64,000 nt of DNA from Limosilactobacillus sp. WILCCON 0051 (GCF_039955095.1 NZ_CP154878.1:1922001-1986000), one strand, 5' to 3'. Positions 23,147 through 32,640 are shown, counted from the stretch's first letter. Numbers and translations: made by a program. The notes: generated by a model not told the origin, from the letters alone.

Positions 23147-26116
23147 CTATTTCATCATGCCGTTTTTCAGCAGGTACTGATGACCAGTCGTCAAATCGTA
23201 TTGAACCAACTGATAGTCGTGCCAGAGCTGCCGCTGTTTTTTAGTCAGCTTGGCTTTGGCAACGACTTTTCCTTGCTGGTTGATAAACTGCGCGGTGGAA
23301 TTATAAGTATTGGTAGTGCTTTGACTAGTATCCATCGCGGCGGCCGGCAATTTTTGCCAAACATCCGTCAATAATGCCAGATAAGGCGTCACCTTTGAGT
23401 TGGTCTGGGCTGCGGCCATAGCAATAAAGTCGTTTGGTACGACATAGCCGGTGCTCTTGGTCAGATTCTTGGCGCCCTGCTTTCTAGCGGCGCGGTTGGA
23501 ATAGATAAAGTAGTCGGTCTCATGCATCTTTAGTCCATCCTTAGCCATGTCGTTTTGGTAGATGCCAGGCAGATGATCACCATAAAAGACTACCGTGACG
23601 GGCTTATTCAACCGATCAATCTGCTTAATAAACTTGGCTGCTGCTTGATCGGTATAGTGGACGCCCATTGCAAACTGCTCTACTTGGTCGGTTGATGTCC
23701 CGTTTTTGGTACTGGCATGATAATAGTCGGCGCCATCATAATAATGCTGATCATAAGGGAAATGGTTCTGCATCGTTACGAGATTGACAAACAGACCATT
23801 GCCATTCTGCTTTAGCTGATCCAGCGTATTCGCATATGAGGTCGCGTCCGAAAGATACTGACTGCGGCCGATTTTGGACTGATGCTTAATTGAATACTTG
23901 CTGCCCAGGTACATAAAGCGATCAAAACCGAACTTCTGATAGACCGCAATCCGACTGTAAAAGACGCCGACATATGGATGAATGGCCACTGACGTCTTAA
24001 ACAGCTGGTTGATCGACCAGGCCTGATTCTGAAACGGTACTAACTGTGTATATGGCGTTGGCAGGGTTGGCGAAAAATTGCAGAGTGCCAGACCAGTCAG
24101 CGTCATGTATTCCATATTGGCCGTCCCGCCGCCATAGCCCGAACTGATCATCAAGCCGCTGGTGTTGTTTTTCTTCAATCGCTCAATGTTAGGCATCGGA
24201 TCATGCGCCAGCTTGATGCCGGGCACGCGACGTGGATCTGAAAAACTCTCACTTAAATTAAAGATAATATTTTGCTTGGATAGATCATTCGTCCGCGTTT
24301 GATTGATTCGTTGCGCCTCTTTTTGATAGTGCTTGGCAATCTTTGCCATTTCAGCCTTGGAATATCCACTAGGCTGATTCATCACCTTAACGTCAAGATT
24401 ATTCATAAACTGAATCAGCGGACCATTGATACGGGCACCGGTCAATTGATTGTAAAACATTGCCTGATCGCCCATCCCAGTCATAAAGGCATTAACTGCC
24501 GATCCTTGATTGTTCCAAAACAGACTGCTGCCAAATGCCATCACGGTCACGACCAGCCAGCCGATTTTTGCCGGCAGCTTGATTTTAGCAACTGGATAAC
24601 GTTTTTCCAGGCGAACGACGATCATGACCAAAAGCAACGCCACAATCGCGGCCACGACCCAGATCCAGCCCTTGACCATCTTAAACAGACTGCCGTATGC
24701 CTGATACATTCTGACCTCAGATGGCAGAATCGGCTCGTCGCGCGCAGCAATCTTAATTCGGTTGGCAACAATCATCAGCATCACCAAGGCCGTGGTCGTT
24801 CCCAAAGCTGCCCAGTAGCGATTGAACAATGCCTGCAGCGTCTTAGCGATCAAGCCGTACAGAATCGTTGTCAAAAGCAGCATGTTTTGGCAGGCAAAAA
24901 CGGTATAGATCAACAGATTATAAGATGCATCAGCGTTGGGCTCAAGCCGCCAGCTGCTGTTCATCAATAAAAACGAGGCGACAGCCAGCACATAACAGCT
25001 GCCCCATAACAGAACCGTGCTCCAGTTTCGATGCCACCACTGCTTAAACCATGGCCAGCATTGACCAAGACTGGTTGGCAGAGTCGCGACCCAGTTGTTC
25101 AAGCGTCGCATCAAGCCGGTTCGTTCCAGCAGCCATTTGCCACCCCAGCGCAGCAGCCCGCCCGCGATAATAACGATGACCGCACTTGCCAATAAAAGCC
25201 CCATTTTGGCAATCAAATTTTCAAAATGCCCAGCCGCCAAACCGATAAAATGCTGTTCAAGCAATGGCTGTTGGGCAATCGCCACCGTTCCCAGCGTAAT
25301 CCAGTATGCCTCGTTATGCCGATCGCTGACTACTGACTCAACCTCATCAGCTAAATAGCCAGGCATGCTCAAAGCCAGACTCAGCAGCAGCGCCACGATG
25401 ATCAGGCAGAAATTGTTCAAACTGGCAATCCGGCTGGCCGTTGACATGTCATTATGCAGCATGATTGAGATCTTAGGCATAATCATCGCCATCACACCGG
25501 TTGCCGCCAACAGACCGCCAGCAGCCAAGAGCAGCCTGCGCTTTGAATGCGGTCGCCACTCGGCAGTCATCGCGCCCAATGATAAAATCAGCAGCGTGCT
25601 TAAAATCGTATTGCCGCTGCCCAATCCCCAGAGGTCGCGATTATAGACCGTTGTCGTCAAAAACAGCAGCAGAATCGCCAAAATCAGGCCCATTCGCTGA
25701 TTTAACTTGAGGTCAACCAGCCAGCGACTGCTTACCCCCCCCAGGATGAAAGCGGTTGCCAGCGGCATGGCGTTGCGCGTAATCGGCATGACGGCATCTA
25801 AAAGACTGCTGAACTGGAAACTTTTCTTCCAAAACAAATCCAGCCAGACTGCCAAGATGCCAATGGTCACCATCAACAGCCAGCTGCTGACGACACGGAC
25901 TTTAGCCAATCGCAGCCGCGTCATCATCTTGCCCAGCAGCATCAAAATCAAAAGTTCACTAACGATCAAAACAACGTGAATCAGCTGCAGAATCATCATG
26001 TGGGTATTATTTTCCTGATAGCCGACAAATGGCAGCCGACTATCCCACATCCACAGATTCATCACTAATAAAATACTGGCTAAGCCAATTAAAGTTCTTC
26101 GTATCGCTTTACTCAT
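23147..26116 (-). CDS. Large LtaS-type membrane sulfatase/phosphotransferase
   Basis: This ~989-residue protein carries an unusually long membrane region (about 550 residues, at least 12 helices) before an extracytoplasmic alkaline-phosphatase/sulfatase-fold domain. Family marks in that domain are NIIFNLSESFSDPRRVPG, SSGYGGGTANMEYMTLTG (nucleophile region with Thr), HPYVGVFYSR, FVNLVTMQNHFPYDQ and FYGDHLPGIY. LtaS-type enzymes transfer glycerol phosphate from phosphatidylglycerol. With 12 or more helices it is closer to the long LTA-synthase-family proteins than to classic five-helix LtaS, so its polymer is uncertain. ATG 26116 is chosen because upstream in-frame codons have no RBS and lie in the map terminator. 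Confidence 0.88.
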   Translation of the reverse strand: MSKAIRRTLIGLASILLVMNLWMWDSRLPFVGYQENNTHMMILQLIHVVLIVSELLILMLLGKMMTRLRLAKVRVVSSWLLMVTIGILAVWLDLFWKKSFQFSSLLDAVMPITRNAMPLATAFILGGVSSRWLVDLKLNQRMGLILAILLLFLTTTVYNRDLWGLGSGNTILSTLLILSLGAMTAEWRPHSKRRLLLAAGGLLAATGVMAMIMPKISIMLHNDMSTASRIASLNNFCLIIVALLLSLALSMPGYLADEVESVVSDRHNEAYWITLGTVAIAQQPLLEQHFIGLAAGHFENLIAKMGLLLASAVIVIIAGGLLRWGGKWLLERTGLMRRLNNWVATLPTSLGQCWPWFKQWWHRNWSTVLLWGSCYVLAVASFLLMNSSWRLEPNADASYNLLIYTVFACQNMLLLTTILYGLIAKTLQALFNRYWAALGTTTALVMLMIVANRIKIAARDEPILPSEVRMYQAYGSLFKMVKGWIWVVAAIVALLLVMIVVRLEKRYPVAKIKLPAKIGWLVVTVMAFGSSLFWNNQGSAVNAFMTGMGDQAMFYNQLTGARINGPLIQFMNNLDVKVMNQPSGYSKAEMAKIAKHYQKEAQRINQTRTNDLSKQNIIFNLSESFSDPRRVPGIKLAHDPMPNIERLKKNNTSGLMISSGYGGGTANMEYMTLTGLALCNFSPTLPTPYTQLVPFQNQAWSINQLFKTSVAIHPYVGVFYSRIAVYQKFGFDRFMYLGSKYSIKHQSKIGRSQYLSDATSYANTLDQLKQNGNGLFVNLVTMQNHFPYDQHYYDGADYYHASTKNGTSTDQVEQFAMGVHYTDQAAAKFIKQIDRLNKPVTVVFYGDHLPGIYQNDMAKDGLKMHETDYFIYSNRAARKQGAKNLTKSTGYVVPNDFIAMAAAQTNSKVTPYLALLTDVWQKLPAAAMDTSQSTTNTYNSTAQFINQQGKVVAKAKLTKKQRQLWHDYQLVQYDLTTGHQYLLKNGMMK

Positions 26117-26135
26117 CTTGCACCCATTATAAATA

Positions 26136-26180
26136 AAAGACGTGGTGGATCTTGGCAGCAAACCAAGGCATCACGTCTTT
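26136..26180 (-). terminator. Terminator of map
   Basis: The minus strand AAAGACGTG / CACGTCTTT with an inner CCTTGG / CCAAG helix is followed by TATTTAT, 25 bp past the map stop. It ends close to the RBS of the LtaS-like gene. Confidence 0.75.
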
Positions 26181-26204
26181 AGTAACGCGTAATTATCTTA
26201 TGGA

Positions 26205-27062
26205 CTATTTCATGTACTTTTTGGCAACTTCCTTGGCCAGCTTAGCGTAGTGCGCCAAGTATTCAGCGTAGTTGTCATCGTACAGATAAGCGGCATCGGC
26301 TTCTGGATCTTGGGAAGTCAAGATCTTAGGGCCTTTGTCGGTAACTACCAGTGAGTGTTCGTATTGACAGCTCAGGCCACCATCTGCCGTTTTGGCCAGC
26401 CAGCCGCTTGGATCACTGGTATCAGCTTCCCAGGTACCGGTGTTGATCATGGGTTCTACCGTAATGGTCATCCCGTTGCGCAGCCGAATTCCCTGCCCCG
26501 CCTTGCCATAGTGAGGTACCATTGGATCCTCGTGCATCGTTGGTCCAATACCATGGCCAACAAATTCGCGTACGTCGCCATAGCCGTTCTCATCTTCCGT
26601 GTAGTGCTGAATGGCCGCGCCAATGTCACCAATCCGGTTGCCGACCTTGCACTGATCGATTCCCAGATACAATGACTTGTAAGTAACGTCCATCAAGCGC
26701 TTGACCTCATCACTGGCCTTGCCAACCGCGTATGACCAGCAGGAATCACTGTAGGCGCCATCCAGGTTCACGACCGTATCAACCTTAACCAGATCGTTGT
26801 CCTTAAAGATCAGCTTTTTGCGGGGAAAACCGTGGCAGATTTCATCGTTAACGCTGATGCAGGTTGCGTATTTGTAGCCTTCAAAACCAATCTGAGCGGC
26901 AATTGCATGCGCCTTTTTGAAGTATTCACGAGCAAATTCTTCAATTACCCAGCTGGAAATGCCAGGCCGAATGATTTCGCGCACCCCAATGTGCATCCCT
27001 GCTAAAACGGCACCGGACTTTTCCATCGCTTCAATTTCGCGTGGTGACTTTAAACTAATCAT
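26205..27062 (-). CDS. map: Type I methionine aminopeptidase
   Basis: It removes the initiator Met from nascent proteins. The 285-residue protein shows the pita-bread metal site in order: CHGFP (conserved His), VKVDTVVNLDGAYSDSCW (two Asp), VGHGIGPTMHEDP (His), TVEPMI (Glu) and CQYEHSLVV (Glu). It is longer than E. coli Map (264) because of a short C-terminal extension, common in lactobacilli. RBS AGGAGA precedes the ATG. It is transcribed divergently from the flavodoxin gene. Confidence 0.96.
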   Translation of the reverse strand: MISLKSPREIEAMEKSGAVLAGMHIGVREIIRPGISSWVIEEFAREYFKKAHAIAAQIGFEGYKYATCISVNDEICHGFPRKKLIFKDNDLVKVDTVVNLDGAYSDSCWSYAVGKASDEVKRLMDVTYKSLYLGIDQCKVGNRIGDIGAAIQHYTEDENGYGDVREFVGHGIGPTMHEDPMVPHYGKAGQGIRLRNGMTITVEPMINTGTWEADTSDPSGWLAKTADGGLSCQYEHSLVVTDKGPKILTSQDPEADAAYLYDDNYAEYLAHYAKLAKEVAKKYMK

Positions 27063-27135
27063 CCAGAAAGTCTCCTTAGTTTATAAATTTTAATATCTTA
27101 TTTAGTATATCACTCACGGCCGCAAAATAATTCTG

Positions 27136-27144
27136 TGTTATACT
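27136..27144 (+). promoter_or_regulatory. Extended -10 promoter of the flavodoxin gene
   Basis: TGTTATACT is an extended -10 (TG, 1 nt, TATACT) about 49 bp before the ATG; no good -35 is visible. Confidence 0.45.
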
Positions 27145-27192
27145 ATCCGTTGCGAATTTATTTACGAATCTATTTACGTGGAGGGAAAAACA

Positions 27193-27645
27193 ATGGCAAA
27201 AGCATTGGTCGTATATGCCACGATTACTGGTAACAATGAAGACGTTGCCGATATTATTACCGAAGCTTTGGAAAACCAAGGCGTTGAAGTTGAAGAAACC
27301 GAAATGACGATGGCCGACGCTGCTGATTTTGAAGACGTCGACATCTGCGTAGTCTGCCCATACACTTATGACGAAGGTGCCCTGCCCGATGAAGGCCTGG
27401 ACTTTTTCGATGACTTAAAAGAAGAGGATCTGAGCGGCAAGGTTTATGGGGTAGCCGGCTCAGGCGATACTTTTTATGAAGACTTCTTCTGCCTGGCTGT
27501 TGACAAGTTTGGCGAGGCCTTTGAACAGACCGGTGCCGTTAAGGGTGCTGACAACGTTCACATCAACCTGGAACCAGATCAAGACGATATCACCAAGCTG
27601 GACGCGTTTGCCAAGCAGCTGGTAGAAAAGGCAGCTCAAGACTAA
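27193..27645 (+). CDS. Flavodoxin
   Basis: This 150-residue, very acidic FMN-binding electron carrier has the phosphate loop ATITGNNEDVAD near the N-terminus and flavin-contact loops CPYTYDEGALPD and GSGDTFYEDF. ATG 27193 follows GGAGGG; a GTG 5 codons earlier lies on the RBS itself. Its stop overlaps the start of gtrA (TAATG), so the two are translationally coupled although functionally unrelated. The redox partner is not encoded nearby. Confidence 0.93.
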   Translation: MAKALVVYATITGNNEDVADIITEALENQGVEVEETEMTMADAADFEDVDICVVCPYTYDEGALPDEGLDFFDDLKEEDLSGKVYGVAGSGDTFYEDFFCLAVDKFGEAFEQTGAVKGADNVHINLEPDQDDITKLDAFAKQLVEKAAQD

Positions 27646-28079
27646 TGACTGAATTATGGAATAAATATAAAAGCGTCATTGCCTACCTGTTTTGGGGCGT
27701 GGTGACAACCATCGTCAATATCGGCGTGTTCCAATGGCTCAGTTCCGGCATTCACTGGAACTATCAGCTTGCCAACATTATTGCCTGGTTTGTTTCCGTT
27801 CTGGTCGCTTATTTAACGAACAAGGTCTGGGTCTTTGGCTCGCACTATACGACGTTCCGCGCTTTTATCGTGGAGTTTATCAAATTCTATTTCTATCGTG
27901 CCTTGACGCTTTTGATCGATATCGTCTTCATGTACGTCGGGGTGACGCTTTTAGGCTTTGACTCCGCAATCCAGCAGCTGGTCGTTAAGATTCTGGACAA
28001 TGTCGTCGTCGTGATTGCCAACTATATCTTTTCCAAGTGGCTGATCTTTAAAACCAACGACAAAATTGCCAATCGCTAA
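27645..28079 (+). CDS. GtrA-family membrane protein (putative lipid-linked sugar flippase)
   Basis: This 144-residue, four-helix GtrA-like protein begins YLFWGVVTTIVNIGVFQWL and includes AWFVSVLVAYLTNKVWVFGS, the family core. GtrA proteins are thought to move polyprenyl-phosphate sugars across the membrane; the GtrB-like GT2 at 2084-3016 would be a logical partner. The stop codon is followed in the same frame by 29 sense codons (28080-28166). Confidence 0.92.
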   Translation: MTELWNKYKSVIAYLFWGVVTTIVNIGVFQWLSSGIHWNYQLANIIAWFVSVLVAYLTNKVWVFGSHYTTFRAFIVEFIKFYFYRALTLLIDIVFMYVGVTLLGFDSAIQQLVVKILDNVVVVIANYIFSKWLIFKTNDKIANR

Positions 28080-28169
28080 GCCCGGTATCGTCAGACTTAT
28101 GAGATCGATCGGACTGGCAAACGCAAGCTGAGCCTGATCACGAGCACTGACTCGAAAGATACGCTCTAA
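28080..28169 (+). other. In-frame coding-like remnant after the gtrA stop
   Basis: Directly after the gtrA TAA the same frame stays open for 29 codons, giving a polar peptide (ARYRQTYEIDRTGKRKL then SLITSTDSKDTL) and a second TAA. It looks protein-like but has no start codon, so it may be the decayed tail of a lost gene or chance. I do not assign a family. Confidence 0.25.
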
Positions 28170-28245
28170 AACTTAAACTTACTGACTTTGAAGCCGGGTT
28201 TCCGAATTCTAAAGAGAAGATTCGGCTCTTAAACCAAACAGCATC

Positions 28246-28288
28246 GCGTGATTCCAGATTTTACCAGATCTGCTATCACGCTTTTTTT
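28246..28288 (+). terminator. Intrinsic terminator of the flavodoxin-gtrA operon
   Basis: GCGTGAT / ATCACGC with inner CAGAT / ATCTG pairing is followed by TTTTTTT. It lies 167 bp past gtrA; no nearer terminator is visible. Confidence 0.8.
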
Positions 28289-28510
28289 GTCCATTCATTT
28301 GTGACGTGGCACCTATCCTGCTCGCCCATTACCTGCATTTAACGAAATATCGCCCAAATAGATAAAACTTCAAAAATTGCTGAGGTCATTTATCTGCCTT
28401 GCGCCGAAAATGAAGCAAACGTTGTAATCGAAAAGTCTGCAACGGGCCAAAATCGATCTTCTTCATGAATGCGGGCATCTACTCCACAGCATTGAACCTA
28501 ATTAGACTCA

Positions 28511-28858
28511 AATATTCAAAATTTTCTGCATAATAATGGCTGGCGAAATCTCATTACCTACTTTTTTCGAAAAACCAATGCATAGTAGGTAAAAATTAAT
28601 GTATATCAAGTTAGGGATCCCTAACATTACCTACTATTTGATAAAAACTGCGCAATAGTAGGTAATTCACAAAGTCGGTCTGGCCCAATCATCCCCAGAA
28701 TATGCATTTTTACCTACTATTTTGACAAAAGGCTTCAGAAGTAGGTAATGTCAGATGAATCGCGTATGCAGCTACCTACTATTGGCAAAAAAACAGCGTA
28801 AAGTAGGTAAATTCAAAGGGCGCAACGGGTAAATGCCTAATTTCCTTCACAAGCCGCC
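28511..28858 (-). repeat. Phased four-unit inverted-repeat element, copy A
   Basis: It contains four 39-bp units at 28554-28592, 28627-28665, 28710-28748 and 28772-28810, each TTACCTACT-type half-site, 21 bp, AGTAGGTAA. Unit start spacings are 73, 83 and 62 bp in plus order, the mirror image of copies B-D, so this copy is inverted. A perfect palindrome GTTAGGGATCCCTAAC is at 28610-28625. Conserved outer marks are TTATGCAG with an A/T tract at the left edge and TTTCCTTCACAAG (28841-28853) at the right. It lies between convergent transcripts (gtrA and tRNA-Arg). No coding potential. Confidence 0.9.
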
Positions 28859-28872
28859 GATCAGACACCATC

Positions 28873-29141
28873 GAATCATAGTTAGCCGTCACTGAATCGC
28901 CGCCAAGCGTCATCGACCACAGTCAAATGTCAGCGAGCCATGGCCTGCCATGATCAAAGTCCCCGTAAATGACAGTGAATCATGGCTAATCTCCACTGAA
29001 TCGCCGCCAACCGTCATCGCCCTCAGTCAAATGTCAGCGAGCCATGGCCTGGCATGATCAAAGTCCCCACAAATGACAGTGAATCATTGCTAATCGTCAC
29101 TCATCGCCGCCAAGCGTCATCGACCACAGTTAAATATCATC
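28873..29141. repeat. 104-bp tandem repeat, about 2.6 copies
   Basis: Units start at GAATCAT 28873, 28977 and 29081, a period of exactly 104 bp. Each holds GCCGCCAA(G/C)CGTCATCG, CAGTCAAATGTCAGCGAG and CCATGGCCTG(C/G)CATG. The last unit is truncated. No reading frame persists through the array. The remainder of 28290-29456 contains no gene that I can recognise. Confidence 0.85.
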
Positions 29142-29289
29142 CACGGCATTTTCCGAATTGGGCAACGAGCAGCGACTGGCAAATTTCATTAACCAGCTGT
29201 CAGCACAGGAGCAGGCAAGTCATTCCCCAGGCTTAGGCCATTGAATGACGCCAGAGATTACCGGCAGCCGTGTTGCGTGGCCGATCATG

Positions 29290-29345
29290 TTACCGAAGAC
29301 AAGATTGACTGAGCAAATTACCGAAGACAAGATTGACTGAGCGAA
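29290..29345. repeat. 28-bp tandem duplication
   Basis: Two adjacent 28-bp copies start TTACCGAAGACAAGATTGAC (29290-29317 and 29318-29345) and differ by one base. It looks like a recent slip duplication in non-coding DNA. Confidence 0.9.
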
Positions 29346-29456
29346 TGGGCTGGCATCGGTTGGCTTTAACAAAAAATTTAAGTCTTCAACGTAAAACAAG
29401 CCGCTACCCAATTAAGGACGGCGACTTGCTGAAGACTTGAATCAATTTAAATTAAA

Positions 29457-29529
29457 TGATCCCATCCGGATTCGAACCGGAATCGACCGCTTAGGAGGCG
29501 GATGCACTATCCAATTATGCTATGGGACC
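29457..29529 (-). tRNA. tRNA-Arg (anticodon CCT)
   Basis: The minus strand folds as a cloverleaf: acceptor GGTCCCA / TGGGATC (one G-T), anticodon loop CTCCTAA, T-arm with GTTCGAATC. The CCA end is not encoded. It reads AGG codons. It stands alone, upstream of the long repeat region. Confidence 0.93.
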
Positions 29530-29718
29530 GCAACAAGAAATATTGTCGCACATTTATGTTCAATCGTAAAGTCAACAATATCTCTTTAATGTTGAATCCG
29601 AATCAAGCATGCCTTGTGTCTGAAGCGATGCCACCCCTATCAGACAGAGATAGCCAGGCGGAACCGAGACTTCACTTACTTAAAAAATGCTCAGCTCAAT
29701 ATCCGCCAGCTGTCAAGA

Positions 29719-31044
29719 CTATTGATCAGATTGTTTTTCCGCCATGCGACGATGCTTGAGGCGAATTCCCTTGTTTTTGCGATTCTTCTTGCGGTTTTTG
29801 CGCTTAGCCGGCATCGAAAAGCCATCCAGCGTATTGTGAATGCTCTTTTTAACCTCACGCTTGCTTTCACGTTGCTCCTTTTGAATCGCACGGCTGGCTT
29901 CTTTACGCACCGGCATTTTAGCTGCTCCATCGGCCGGCTTTTCATCGGTGACGGCTTTTTCACCAACCGTTAATTCCGTAAATTGATAGTCGGTATCGGC
30001 CAGCAGCTTTTTCAGATCACGAAAATCATGATCACTGCCCAGATTGATTACCAAGCCAGGCTCACCCTGCCGTCCCGTTCGCCCAGTTCGATGCACGTAC
30101 TGATCGACAGTGGTGGGCAGTTCGAAATTGATCACGGCTGGCAGTTTGGGAATATCCAACCCCCGCGCGGCGACATCAGTGGTCAATAGCAGCTTTAACT
30201 GACGCTTGCGGAATTGGCGCAGTGCCGTTTCACGTTCTGTCTGCCGCTGCTTGCCGCCCAGAGTTGCCGAAGCGACGTGCTCATGCTTCAAGCGACTGGC
30301 CGCGTAGTGCAGCGTCTTGACACTGTCAAAGAAGACCAGCGCCCGAAAATCCTTGGTGTGACTCAACCGATTAAGCATCGCCGTTTTTTGACTCATCGTT
30401 CGTGCATAGACCAAGCCATGCCGAACCGGTCCACGGCTTTGATCCGTTTCACGAACGTCATAAGTGATGATGTCGCGGCCAAACATGACGCTGAGCTGAT
30501 CAAAGGCTGCCGAACTCGTTGCCGAGAAAAAGGCCAATTGCGCGTTGATGGGGGTGGCGCGTTCAATGTCTTCCACCACCGCCTGCGTATCATCGCGCAA
30601 CAGATCATCGGCTTCATCAATCACCAGCGTCTTCAGCCGGTCAAGCTTCAAATCGCGGTTGTCCAGCATATGCAGCACGCGTCCCGGCGTCCCGACAACG
30701 ACATCGGGGTGCTGTTTTTTAAGCATTGCCACTTGCCGCCGCAGATTGGCACCACCAGTCAGCGAGCGCACCTTGACCCCGATCAGATTGGCCCATTCGC
30801 GCAAAACTGCCGTCGTCTGAATTGCCAGTTCCTGTGATGGTTCCAAAATCAGAATCTGAACGCCGGCACCGGGCTCAACTTTAGGCAAGAGCGGCCAGGC
30901 AAAGGCCAGCGTCTTACCAGAACCAGTTGGCGCGATTCCTAAGACTGATTTTCCAGAAGCTAGGGTTTCAGCAACCGCAGTTTGAATCTGCGTTGGCTGC
31001 TGGAAACCTTTTTCATCAAAAAGTTGTTGAAATTGTTCGATCAA
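29719..31044 (-). CDS. DEAD-box RNA helicase
   Basis: This 441-residue ATP-dependent RNA helicase probably acts in ribosome assembly or mRNA remodelling. Motifs in order: Q-motif QQPTQIQ, I APTGSGKT (38-45), Ia EPSQELA, Ib TPGR, II DEAD in VIDEADDLL, III SAT, IV ALVFFDS, V TDVAARGLDIP and VI HRTGRTGRQG. The C-terminal 70 residues are strongly basic, typical for RNA anchoring. It is downstream of the oxidoreductase gene with a 34-bp gap, so probably co-transcribed. Closest in size to the YfmL/CshC-like group. Confidence 0.93.
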   Translation of the reverse strand: MIEQFQQLFDEKGFQQPTQIQTAVAETLASGKSVLGIAPTGSGKTLAFAWPLLPKVEPGAGVQILILEPSQELAIQTTAVLREWANLIGVKVRSLTGGANLRRQVAMLKKQHPDVVVGTPGRVLHMLDNRDLKLDRLKTLVIDEADDLLRDDTQAVVEDIERATPINAQLAFFSATSSAAFDQLSVMFGRDIITYDVRETDQSRGPVRHGLVYARTMSQKTAMLNRLSHTKDFRALVFFDSVKTLHYAASRLKHEHVASATLGGKQRQTERETALRQFRKRQLKLLLTTDVAARGLDIPKLPAVINFELPTTVDQYVHRTGRTGRQGEPGLVINLGSDHDFRDLKKLLADTDYQFTELTVGEKAVTDEKPADGAAKMPVRKEASRAIQKEQRESKREVKKSIHNTLDGFSMPAKRKNRKKNRKNKGIRLKHRRMAEKQSDQ

Positions 31045-31078
31045 CAGATATCCATCCTTTAATTTAGTCAGTTGATGT

Positions 31079-32089
31079 CTAGCGATTATCGTCAGCTGGG
31101 AAAGTCAATTCAGCCGAGCGACGCAGATCATACATTACCGTGTTGACCTTGCGCGCCAGATCGAACCAGCGACGGTATTTAGCCTGCTGTTCTGGATTTT
31201 CTGGATCATTGAACAGATCAGCAAAATCGTTAAGCTCATCAACCATTGAGTTTTCGTAGTACTTGGCTTCCAGTGGGTGGGCCTGCTTTTCACTGTCATA
31301 GTAGGTTACTTTGGTCGTGTCAAAGATTGAGTCAAAGACCAGCGTATCCTTAAGACCGTACACTTCAGAAACCAGATGCGAGTTGGCCGTCTTACCAAAG
31401 TTCAGCGTTACGGCAAACTTGTCATACTTCAAAATGGCGGTATCCATCCCATCAACACCGCTTGCGACCATCGTTGGGAACAGCACGACACTGTCCGGAA
31501 CGCCAAACAGAGTAACGGCACCATAAACAGCGTAAACACCCAGGTCCATCAATGCCCCACCGGCAAATTCAGCCGTGAAGATGTTTGGATATGGCTTGTC
31601 GCCGGCAACTACCTTGTCATAGCGAGAAGAATACTTCATTACCGTAATGTTGGCACCTTGAATAACCGGCATCTGCTTGAGCTGTTCTTCAGCCGCATGG
31701 AAAAGACCCGTGTGAATATGACGAGCAGCTTCAACGACACGGGCCTTTGGGTGGGCTGCCAAAAGCGATTCAATGCCCTCAAATTCGTTTGGGTTGACAA
31801 AGGCTGGCTTTTCAACGATTACGAATTTGTCATTTTCGATTGCTAAGCGAACCTGTTCATAATGCAGGCTGTTTGGTGAGGCAACGTAGACCACGTCAAA
31901 GTCGCCTTCATCAAAGAAATCTTCCAAGCTGTCAAAAAACTGCGTGGCTCCATATGGCTTGCCAAACTTTTCGGCATGTTCCTCAGTTCGCGAGTAAACC
32001 GCCGTCAGTTCGTACTTGCCCGTGGTCTTAGCCGCGTCAAGCATTTGATCAGTAATAATGTTAGTTCCAATAATCCCCAATTTCAGCAA
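31079..32089 (-). CDS. Gfo/Idh/MocA-family NAD(P)-dependent oxidoreductase
   Basis: The N-terminal Rossmann fold starts LGIIGTNIITDQML; AVYSRTEEHAEKFG and VYVASPNSLHYEQ follow, with EKPAFVN as the family's catalytic-Lys EKP motif. The C-terminal sheet domain includes FAGGALMDLGVYAVY. Substrates in this family are sugars or polyols, and none can be deduced here. I take the TTG at 32089, 8 nt after GGAG, as start (337 codons including stop); an in-frame ATG 33 nt upstream lies before the RBS. Forms a likely operon with the helicase. Confidence 0.85.
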   Translation of the reverse strand: MLKLGIIGTNIITDQMLDAAKTTGKYELTAVYSRTEEHAEKFGKPYGATQFFDSLEDFFDEGDFDVVYVASPNSLHYEQVRLAIENDKFVIVEKPAFVNPNEFEGIESLLAAHPKARVVEAARHIHTGLFHAAEEQLKQMPVIQGANITVMKYSSRYDKVVAGDKPYPNIFTAEFAGGALMDLGVYAVYGAVTLFGVPDSVVLFPTMVASGVDGMDTAILKYDKFAVTLNFGKTANSHLVSEVYGLKDTLVFDSIFDTTKVTYYDSEKQAHPLEAKYYENSMVDELNDFADLFNDPENPEQQAKYRRWFDLARKVNTVMYDLRRSAELTFPADDNR

Positions 32090-32247
32090 TTCGATCACTC
32101 CTTTACAATTGCTACGTTTCATTCTAACAATTATTTCCAGTTTTTAACAGAAATGAAATCTTTCTATAACACAAAGCTGTGTATAATTAAAATCGTAAAT
32201 TTATGATCAAATGAAAAATCAAGTTAAATTGAAGGGGATTGAGCAGA

Positions 32248-32613
32248 ATGAAGAAAAAAGGAATGTTGCTTTTCGGTGCGGGACTAATGGCTGGAATCAC
32301 CAGTTCGTTTGGTTTCAGCCGATCTAAGAAACAGAATCATCCCGTCGCGGCCTTGCCCGTTTTCTATGCCGGTACCTGGAAATACTATGATGAAGAGCGT
32401 GACCGTTCACACATTATTACGATCTCGCCAGAACTCAAGCTGGGAATCGACAACCAATTGATTCCGGCTACCGTTCAGCAGGTTAGCGCCGAACAGCTCG
32501 TCTATCTGGACAAGTTTGGCTATCACATTACGATTCAAGCCAATGAACAGCGCCCCGCCAAGCTGATCGATGAAGCCGATGACCAAGTCTACTATATTCA
32601 ACCTGTGCAATAA
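32248..32613 (+). CDS. DUF4828-type small exported or membrane-anchored protein
   Basis: The ~121-residue protein has a short basic and hydrophobic N-terminus ([23 protein letters not shown]), then a soluble domain ([27 protein letters not shown] ... YIQPVQ). I recognise it as DUF4828-like, a family largely restricted to lactobacilli with no known function. ATG 32248 follows AAGGGGA. It is monocistronic and followed by a terminator. Confidence 0.7.
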   Translation: MKKKGMLLFGAGLMAGITSSFGFSRSKKQNHPVAALPVFYAGTWKYYDEERDRSHIITISPELKLGIDNQLIPATVQQVSAEQLVYLDKFGYHITIQANEQRPAKLIDEADDQVYYIQPVQ

Positions 32614-32640
32614 TTAATTCAATTACGTTATGTCTAATTC

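Noticed and set aside
28554..28810. The 39-bp units considered as four intrinsic terminators
   Set aside because: The T-rich tract lies in the loop, not after the stem, and four successive units with phased spacing are not a terminator arrangement.
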